Under the pieces are notes generated by a model that made no database searches, was not told the DNA's origin, and saw only the letters and a list, made by a program, of their open reading frames with translations. This document shows positions 18,573 to 24,449 of a DNA stretch of 29,272 bases, piece by piece. Position 1 is the first letter of the stretch. Each line of letters begins with the position of its first letter. The DNA lies in assembly GCA_034926605.1 (NCBI GenBank), contig JAYFQV010000021.1:1-29272 (forward strand), written 5' to 3'. A program made the translations under genes and the position numbers. Origin of the DNA: CALXXL01 sp034926605. Its GTDB lineage: Bacteria > Verrucomicrobiota > Lentisphaeria > Victivallales > Victivallaceae.

Positions 18573-19226
18573 ATGACCACAGCATTGATTCTTGCGGGAG
18601 GCGGAAGTTCATCCCGGTTCGGCGGCGGCAATAAACTGCTTGCCGTGTTTGACGGGCTTCCGGTGTTCCTGCACTCGGCGAAATGTTTTGCACCGCTTTG
18701 CGCGGAGATGGTGATGACGGTTCCGTCCTGTCTTGCGGCGGATTTTGAAGCGGCCCGCGCGGAATTCGCGCCGGAAATCGCCATTGAGATGGTTCCTGGC
18801 GGGGTTTCCCGGTCCGGTTCTGTCCGCAACGCGCTGAACGCGCTGAGGCGAGGCTGCGATTTGGTGGCGGTGCATGACGCCGCTCGCCCGTGGGCCGATG
18901 CCGTACTGTTCGAAAAACTGGTGCTGGCGGCGGCGGAGCACGGCGGCGCGATTCCGGGGACACGCATGACCGACACGGTCAAACAGGTGCTGCCGGACGG
19001 CCGGATCGAGCGGACGCTGAACCGCAATGCGCTGATTACCGTGCAGACCCCGCAGATATTTCGGCTCGACCTGCTGGTCGAAGCCTACCGTCGCGCAGGA
19101 GAGCGCGAATTCACCGACGACGCCGCGGTGATGGAGGCGGCCGGATTTCCGGTGGTATGGATCGAAGGTCCCGCGGACAACCGTAAAATCACCTTCAAAA
19201 ACGATCTTCCCGGTCTCGGGAATTGA
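18573..19226 (+). CDS. ispD: 2-C-methyl-D-erythritol 4-phosphate cytidylyltransferase
   Basis: This 217-residue enzyme is of the MEP isoprenoid pathway. It forms CDP-ME from MEP and CTP in the cytoplasm. Motifs are LILAGGGSSSRFGGGNK (CTP loop), GGVSRSGSVRNAL, VHDAARPW, DTVKQV, QTPQIF and TDDAAVMEA. The ATG at 18573 fits the family start. The only other in-frame ATG upstream (18546) is in the terminator loop. No Shine-Dalgarno sequence is seen and the start sits 8 bases behind a strong terminator, so how it is transcribed and started is unclear. No ispF is adjacent. Confidence 0.93.
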   Translation: MTTALILAGGGSSSRFGGGNKLLAVFDGLPVFLHSAKCFAPLCAEMVMTVPSCLAADFEAARAEFAPEIAIEMVPGGVSRSGSVRNALNALRRGCDLVAVHDAARPWADAVLFEKLVLAAAEHGGAIPGTRMTDTVKQVLPDGRIERTLNRNALITVQTPQIFRLDLLVEAYRRAGEREFTDDAAVMEAAGFPVVWIEGPADNRKITFKNDLPGLGN

Positions 19227-19265
19227 TTATTGCCGCGAAACTTCGCCGAAACGGGCGGGCGCGTT

Positions 19266-20435
19266 CTACACAAAGCGGATGTTGACTTCTTTCATGTATT
19301 TGTCGCGCAGGACATTGCCGATGCGGGCCACGATGTTGCGCCGCAATTCGAGGTCGGCCGGCAGGTTCGGGTCCTGATGGGCCTGGTTTATCTTGGTTCC
19401 AACCATGAATTCGATCACGTCGTGGCGGCGCATCAGCTCCACTATCTTACCGGCGGGGTCGTTGCGCGACTCGTCGCCGTGTTCGAGATAACGGGCGGTG
19501 CGATTCAGGGTCAGTATGCCCTCGGTGACCAGGTCGGCGCCTTCCAGTTTCGACATCGGCGGCAGGTCGCTGCCGAGTTCCGCCGGCAGCGGAATTACCG
19601 GTTTGCCCAAGCCCCTGCCCACGATTTCGGCGGAAGTGCCGCCGCAGATGATTTTGGTTCCGCCGAACTCGGAAAAATAGCGCACGCAATCGGCGTCGCG
19701 CGCGGGGTCTACCGGCGGGCCGGTGAACACCAGCATCTTTTGCGGGTGGCGGTAGTAGAACGTCACGGCGGTGATGTCGTCGGCGGGACGAAGGTGCGGT
19801 TCGTGGGCAATAGCCTCGCGCAGCAACCGCTCGGAGAGCTCCTGTGCGGATATTTCAGGCATTGCCGATATTTGGTGACGGGCGTACAGAAGCGCGCCGT
19901 CACGTCCCCAGCCGGTCGGCAATTTGGCGGTGCCGAGCCCCGCCTGGCTTACGCCGTCCGAGAAAAAAACGATGCGGTCACCGGGCTGCACGGTGAAGCT
20001 GTAGCAGGTCATGGCGCGGTCGCGGTATTTTGGCGAGGCCACCTCGCGGTGGTCGAGCTTCACCTCCTTGCCGTGGCGCAGCAGGAGCATCGGGGGATTG
20101 CCCATCTCCACCACGCGGGTCTCGCCGCCGGGACGGGTGTCGAGGATGGTGAAGGTGGCATAGCTGATATGGCGCTCCTGGCATACCGGAAGGGAGTCCA
20201 TGATGATCTCGGAAAAATGCACGATTTCGCTGTCTTCGGCCATGAATTTTATGGCCATGGTGGTGGTCATCAGCGCCAGGATGTTGGCTTTCAACCCGTG
20301 GCCCAGACCGTCGGCCATGACGCACAGAAGCCGGTCTTCGGAGGCGATGCGCTTGAACGCCACCGCGTCGCCGCAGGCGCGTTCGCCCCAGTGACAGGTC
20401 TGGCTGTAGCCGGTGTCGATGAACAAATCCTTCAT
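19266..20435 (-). CDS. SpoIIE/PP2C-type serine phosphatase linked to the hydrogenase
   Basis: This 389-residue protein is PP2C/SpoIIE-like in residues 1-230. Metal-binding positions are visible: Asp23 in GDAVAF, Asp42-Gly43 in MADGLGHG, Asp160 in FFSDGVSQ, and Asp219-Asp220 in ADDITAV. Such enzymes remove phosphate from Ser/Thr of regulatory proteins such as anti-sigma-factor antagonists. Residues 231-389 form a second domain I cannot name, with CGGTSAEIVGR as its clearest motif. No membrane segment is present. Its ATG overlaps the hydrogenase stop as ATGA, so the two are translationally coupled, which fits the phosphatase-linked group C sensory hydrogenases. The target is not in the window. 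Confidence 0.87.
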   Translation of the reverse strand: MKDLFIDTGYSQTCHWGERACGDAVAFKRIASEDRLLCVMADGLGHGLKANILALMTTTMAIKFMAEDSEIVHFSEIIMDSLPVCQERHISYATFTILDTRPGGETRVVEMGNPPMLLLRHGKEVKLDHREVASPKYRDRAMTCYSFTVQPGDRIVFFSDGVSQAGLGTAKLPTGWGRDGALLYARHQISAMPEISAQELSERLLREAIAHEPHLRPADDITAVTFYYRHPQKMLVFTGPPVDPARDADCVRYFSEFGGTKIICGGTSAEIVGRGLGKPVIPLPAELGSDLPPMSKLEGADLVTEGILTLNRTARYLEHGDESRNDPAGKIVELMRRHDVIEFMVGTKINQAHQDPNLPADLELRRNIVARIGNVLRDKYMKEVNIRFV

Positions 20436-22153
20436 TTGCCCTTTTCCCGGTCGTCGGCGTAGTCTTCCGCGATGCTGCGCAGCAGTATTTCGGTGTCGGC
20501 CATCTGTTCGCCGAGGCGGCAGGCGATTTCCTGAACCGCGGCGATGTTGCGGTCGATGACCTGCTTGGCGCGGTCGGCGATCTCGCTGCGGCGCAGCTCG
20601 GTCTTGGTGACGTCGAAGATCACCGCGCCGACCACCGCGTGCGGTTCTAGGCTGAAAATGTTGATATTGTAAAGTTTGTCGCCGTATTTGAACGAGTCGC
20701 GGTTGACATCGCTGCCGGAGGCCAGCGCCGAGGCGAAAAGTTCATGGAACGGTACGATCCGCTTGAGGTCGGCGCCGGCCATTCCGGGCGAAGCGTCGAA
20801 CATATCGGCCACGTCGCTGCCGAATAGTATCGCGAAGTTGCGGTTGCACTCGATGATTTCGAGATTTTTGTCCACTATCACCACACCGGAAGGAATGGTG
20901 CGAAGCAGAGCGTTGGCTTTTTTCTGCGCCTGTTTGCGCAGGTAGGAAACGCACATGGACGGCTCGGCCTTTCCGGCGATCATCGCACGGGCGAAATTGC
21001 GGCAGGTGTTGTAGCCGCAGCTGTCGCAGTTAAGTTCGTCCTCGGGGGTGAACTTGCCTACCTTGTGCAGCGCGGCGGTGATCTCGTCAAGCCCCGGCTC
21101 GGGGGTGGCGACCGGTTCAGCCGGGAAGTCGGCGCCGATGCCGGCGGTCAGCTCGCGGTTGCGCGGCTTGGGCGGCATTTTGGTATAGTCCAGCACCCGC
21201 AGCCGCTCCAGCAGTCCGGGCGAGTCGTGTTCGGCGCAGGGGCCGTGCACGCAGCCGCCCGGGCAGGCGAGCATTTCCACGAATACGGTTTCGCCCTCGG
21301 GAATGTCGGCGATGCCTTCCAGCGCGAGATCGATGTTGGAGAGTCCGGTCAATGTGGCGTAATGAACTTTCGGATTCTTGGTCTGGAAGGCGATGGTATC
21401 GTTCATGCCGCCTTCGATCGGATAGCGTGCGCCCTCTTCGGACGCCTCCGGCACAAACACGTCGGCGGGGTCGGCGGCGAGGCTTTCCGGCACGATTCCG
21501 GCTTCGCGGAACATGCTGCGCAGTTCGGGATAGGTGAGCGCCAGCGCCAGGAGTTCGGGATGGCGGTCGGCTTCATTCTTCTTTGCGATGCAGGGGCCGA
21601 TGAACACCACCTTGACATTTTCGCCGTACTTCGATTTGAGCAGGCGGCAGTGCGCCATTACCGGCGAACCGACCGCGGTGATACGGTCGGCGAGGTGAGG
21701 CAGGTATTTTCGCACAAAGTCCACCGCGGTGGGGCAGGCCGACGAGAGTTTCAGACCGGCGCCGCCGGAATCCAGTTCCTTCGCCACTTCGAACGACACC
21801 ACCTGGGCTCCCAGCGCGGTTTCGCTTACTCCGGTAAAGCCCAGCAGCTTGAGCGCCCGCACGATCTTGCCGGGTTCCAGTCCGGCGAACTCGCTGACCC
21901 ATGACGGAGCCAGCGACACGTATACCGGGTCTTTCCCCGCCAGCAGCGCACGGGCGGCGGCGACATCGTTGCGTACATGTTTTGCCTTGACCGGGCATAC
22001 CTCCACGCATTTGCCGCAGGCCACGCACATGTTTGGTATCACCGCCGCGTGGCCGTCGCGCACCCGGATCGCCTTCACCGGGCAGTGGCGCACGCATTTG
22101 TAGCAGTCCTGGCATTCGGCTTCGGCCGTGTACACCGGATAGGAATTGTTCAT
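20432..22153 (-). CDS. PAS-containing sensory [FeFe]-hydrogenase (group C-like, HydS)
   Basis: This is a 573-residue soluble protein. An N-terminal 2[4Fe-4S] ferredoxin has Cys 14/17/20/24 and 43/46/49/53. The H-domain follows with L1 SSACP (Cys140), L2 GPCIAKKNE (Cys188) and L3 EMLACPGGC (Cys297, Cys301), giving all four H-cluster ligands. The proton-transfer Cys of catalytic enzymes is Ala139 and the L2 Met is Gly186, as in characterised HydS proteins. Then come a further Fe-S motif (Cys 376/379/384/401), a PAS domain (about 411-520) and a helical tail. The start has GGAGGTGAT at 4-7 bases. The next gene, a phosphatase, overlaps by 4 bases. A role as H2 or redox sensor is inferred. Confidence 0.93.
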   Translation of the reverse strand: MNNSYPVYTAEAECQDCYKCVRHCPVKAIRVRDGHAAVIPNMCVACGKCVEVCPVKAKHVRNDVAAARALLAGKDPVYVSLAPSWVSEFAGLEPGKIVRALKLLGFTGVSETALGAQVVSFEVAKELDSGGAGLKLSSACPTAVDFVRKYLPHLADRITAVGSPVMAHCRLLKSKYGENVKVVFIGPCIAKKNEADRHPELLALALTYPELRSMFREAGIVPESLAADPADVFVPEASEEGARYPIEGGMNDTIAFQTKNPKVHYATLTGLSNIDLALEGIADIPEGETVFVEMLACPGGCVHGPCAEHDSPGLLERLRVLDYTKMPPKPRNRELTAGIGADFPAEPVATPEPGLDEITAALHKVGKFTPEDELNCDSCGYNTCRNFARAMIAGKAEPSMCVSYLRKQAQKKANALLRTIPSGVVIVDKNLEIIECNRNFAILFGSDVADMFDASPGMAGADLKRIVPFHELFASALASGSDVNRDSFKYGDKLYNINIFSLEPHAVVGAVIFDVTKTELRRSEIADRAKQVIDRNIAAVQEIACRLGEQMADTEILLRSIAEDYADDREKGK

Positions 22154-22196
22154 CGCATCACCTCCAAATCTAAAAATATCCGGAGATCGGCGAAAG

Positions 22197-23066
22197 TCAA
22201 GTCTGTTTCAGCACGAAAACCAGATAGCGCTTGTATTTTTTGAAGTTGTCCTGATTGCGCTCTCCGCTGAAATACTTGTATTCCAGCTTGGCCAGACGGC
22301 GTTTGAAGAACAGCTTGGCCACCCAGCTGACAATGCGGAAGGAAACCGGATAATTGCCGGAAAGCGATTCCAGCAGGAGGTCGCGGGCAGGAATGGCCAC
22401 CTCGCGCAGAAATTCGTCGACCAGTTGGAGATTGGGGGCGGTGAATTCGGTGATGTCCTCCTCGCTTATCGCCTTGTACGGCGACTTCTCAAGCGCCGCG
22501 CGGAAATGCCGGAGACGGTGGCCGCCTCCCAGCGGGCTAGAACCTTTGGCCGGAATCCGGAAGAAGTCGGCAATAAGCACGATGCCGTCCGGCGCCAGAC
22601 AGCGCTTGATTTGGGGGAAGACCTTATTGAGCTCGACATACTGAAAACTTTCGCTGAACAGTACGCAGTCGTACTTTTTTTCCGGAACGAGTTTTTCGAA
22701 TGTGGTGCGGTATAACTTGCCGCGCCCCTCAAGTGTGCGGCGGGTTTCATCCGACAACAGATCGGATGGCGAAACACAGTCCACCTCGAAGCCGTGTTCC
22801 AGCAGAAGATGGGCGTTGCCGCCGGTGCCGCAGCCGACGTCCAGAACGCTTTTCGCCCGGGGCGGAATATGCGAAATCAGGAAATCGGTGTATATCTCCT
22901 GGGCGCGGCGCATGTTCATCAGTTCCACCGGCAAATCCGGCGGCCAGTATCCGTAGTGCAGGTGGCAGGTGTTAAGCAGATAGCGACCGCCAATGCTTGC
23001 TATGCGCAGGCCGATGTCCTGAAAATCAAGGTTGGCGTCCTTGCGCCTTATGTGCCTTGCGGCCAT
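22197..23066 (-). CDS. Class I SAM-dependent methyltransferase
   Basis: This 289-residue protein has the SAM-binding motif I SVLDVGCGTGGNA (about 73-85), an acidic motif II position after VDCVSPSD, and the post-I segment YDCVLFSESFQYV. The N-terminal LHYGYWPPDLP and the later HFRAALEKSPYK segment resemble small-molecule or lipid methyltransferases of the UbiE/tocopherol-methyltransferase kind. The basic C-terminal end (KKYKRYLVFVLKQT) might touch membrane. The substrate is unknown. It lies 43 bases upstream of the hydrogenase gene on the same strand, possibly in one transcript. The ribosome-binding site is weak (AAGAAAG, 9-10 bases from the ATG). Confidence 0.85.
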   Translation of the reverse strand: MAARHIRRKDANLDFQDIGLRIASIGGRYLLNTCHLHYGYWPPDLPVELMNMRRAQEIYTDFLISHIPPRAKSVLDVGCGTGGNAHLLLEHGFEVDCVSPSDLLSDETRRTLEGRGKLYRTTFEKLVPEKKYDCVLFSESFQYVELNKVFPQIKRCLAPDGIVLIADFFRIPAKGSSPLGGGHRLRHFRAALEKSPYKAISEEDITEFTAPNLQLVDEFLREVAIPARDLLLESLSGNYPVSFRIVSWVAKLFFKRRLAKLEYKYFSGERNQDNFKKYKRYLVFVLKQT

Positions 23067-23099
23067 TTAAAATTGCTTTCTTGGTTAATATCAACTCCC

Positions 23100-23128
23100 A
23101 CTATACACCCCATCCCGGACAAAAACAA
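23100..23128 (-). promoter_or_regulatory. Candidate promoter of the methyltransferase-hydrogenase-phosphatase unit
   Basis: On the minus strand, TTGTTT (23123-23128), a 17-base spacer and TATAGT (23100-23105) lie 33 bases before the methyltransferase start. The -35 touches the inverted repeat at 23126-23143. Confidence 0.45.
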
Positions 23129-23143
23129 CCGATGCGGCGGTTG
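23126..23143. promoter_or_regulatory. Inverted repeat, possible operator upstream of the terminase gene
   Basis: CAACCG, six bases, CGGTTG: a perfect 6-bp inverted repeat between the divergent methyltransferase and terminase genes. Its right arm lies within GGCGGTTGAC, a 10-base string that also occurs before the gene at 27313. An operator is a guess. Confidence 0.3.
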
Positions 23144-23177
23144 ACTTTGCTTTTTTTCGCCAAAAGGAGATGTTTCG

Positions 23178-24434
23178 ATGAAACCGAAGTTCAACAAAAC
23201 GCCGGACCAGAAACGCGCGGTCACGCTGCTGGGCGGTCAGGCGAGGAATATATTGCTTTATGGCGGATCGCGGTCCGGAAAAACCTTTATTACGGTTTAT
23301 GCGCTGATTTACCGGGCACTTAACGTCCCGGGCAGTCGCCACGCCGTACTGCGCTTCCGCGCCAACGCGGTGCGCCAGAGCGTGGTGAATGATACCCTGC
23401 CGCAGGTGGTCAGGCTCTGCTTTCCCCGGCTGCGCTACAAGCTGAACCGTACCGACATGTTCATCCTGCTGCCCAACGGTTCGGAGGTGTGGTTTGGCGG
23501 ACTTGACACACCGGAGCGCGCCGAAAAGATACTGGGCCGCGAATTCGCCACACTCTATTTCAACGAGTGCTCGGAGATCAGTTACGATTCGGTGCTGCTG
23601 GCCATGACCCGTCTCGCCCAGCGCACCCGTCTGCGCACCCGTGCTTATTTCGACTGCAATCCGCCCGGCACCCGGCACTGGACTTACAAACTGTTCGTTC
23701 AGAAACTGGATCCCGCTTCCAACCGCCGTCTGCGCAATCCGAAACTGTATGACGCCATGCAGATGAATCCGTCCGGCAACGCGGCCAACCTGCCGTCCGG
23801 ATATATCGACGAGACGCTGGCATCGCTTTCGTTCCGCCAGAAGAAACGCTTCCTCGACGGGCAATTTCAGCTTGAAAACGAGGGGGCGCTGTGGGACGCC
23901 GGGCTTATCGACCAATTCCGGGTGGACTCCGCGCCGTCCGGACTCGAACGCATCGTGGTCGGCGTCGATCCCGCCGTTACCGCCGGGGCCGCCAGCGACA
24001 TCACCGGCCTCGTGGTCTGCGGCCGCGCCGTCGACGGCCATTACTATGTGCTTGCCGACCGTTCCCGAAAGGCCACGCCTCTGGGGTGGGCCACCGCGGT
24101 CTGTGCCGCTTTCGACGAATTCGCGGCCGATTCGGTGGTAGGCGAATGCAACAACGGCGGCGACTTGATTGAAATGGCGTTGCGCAGTGTCAATGCCGAT
24201 CTGCCGTTTCGAAAGGTCACCGCCACCCGCGGCAAATTCCTGCGGGCGGAACCGGTGGCGGCCATATACGAGCGGGGGCTGGCTCACCATGTGGGGCTGT
24301 TCGGTGAGCTGGAGGACGAAATGTGCGGATATGTTCCCGGCGCGGAGGACAGTCCGGATCGAATGGATGCGCTGGTATGGGCATTTCACGCGCTGCTTCA
24401 AAACACCGGCGGCGACCGCTGCATTCTGGCGTGA
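23178..24434 (+). CDS. Phage-type terminase large subunit
   Basis: This 418-residue protein has both halves of a TerL packaging motor. The N-terminal ATPase has Walker A GGSRSGKT (29-36), a Walker B-like TLYFNECSEIS (125-135, with Asn where Asp is commoner, as in some TerL groups), and a coupling FDCNPPG segment. The C-terminal RNase H-like nuclease has Asp264 in GVDPAV, Glu323 in GECNNGGD and acidic residues in DSPDRMDALVWAF (394-397). It appears complete and intact. AAGGAG precedes the ATG. No small terminase or portal gene adjoins it: the next gene, 15 bases on, is an opposed lipid-metabolism gene. Confidence 0.9.
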   Translation: MKPKFNKTPDQKRAVTLLGGQARNILLYGGSRSGKTFITVYALIYRALNVPGSRHAVLRFRANAVRQSVVNDTLPQVVRLCFPRLRYKLNRTDMFILLPNGSEVWFGGLDTPERAEKILGREFATLYFNECSEISYDSVLLAMTRLAQRTRLRTRAYFDCNPPGTRHWTYKLFVQKLDPASNRRLRNPKLYDAMQMNPSGNAANLPSGYIDETLASLSFRQKKRFLDGQFQLENEGALWDAGLIDQFRVDSAPSGLERIVVGVDPAVTAGAASDITGLVVCGRAVDGHYYVLADRSRKATPLGWATAVCAAFDEFAADSVVGECNNGGDLIEMALRSVNADLPFRKVTATRGKFLRAEPVAAIYERGLAHHVGLFGELEDEMCGYVPGAEDSPDRMDALVWAFHALLQNTGGDRCILA

Positions 24435-24449
24435 ACCGGCCGGAGACTG

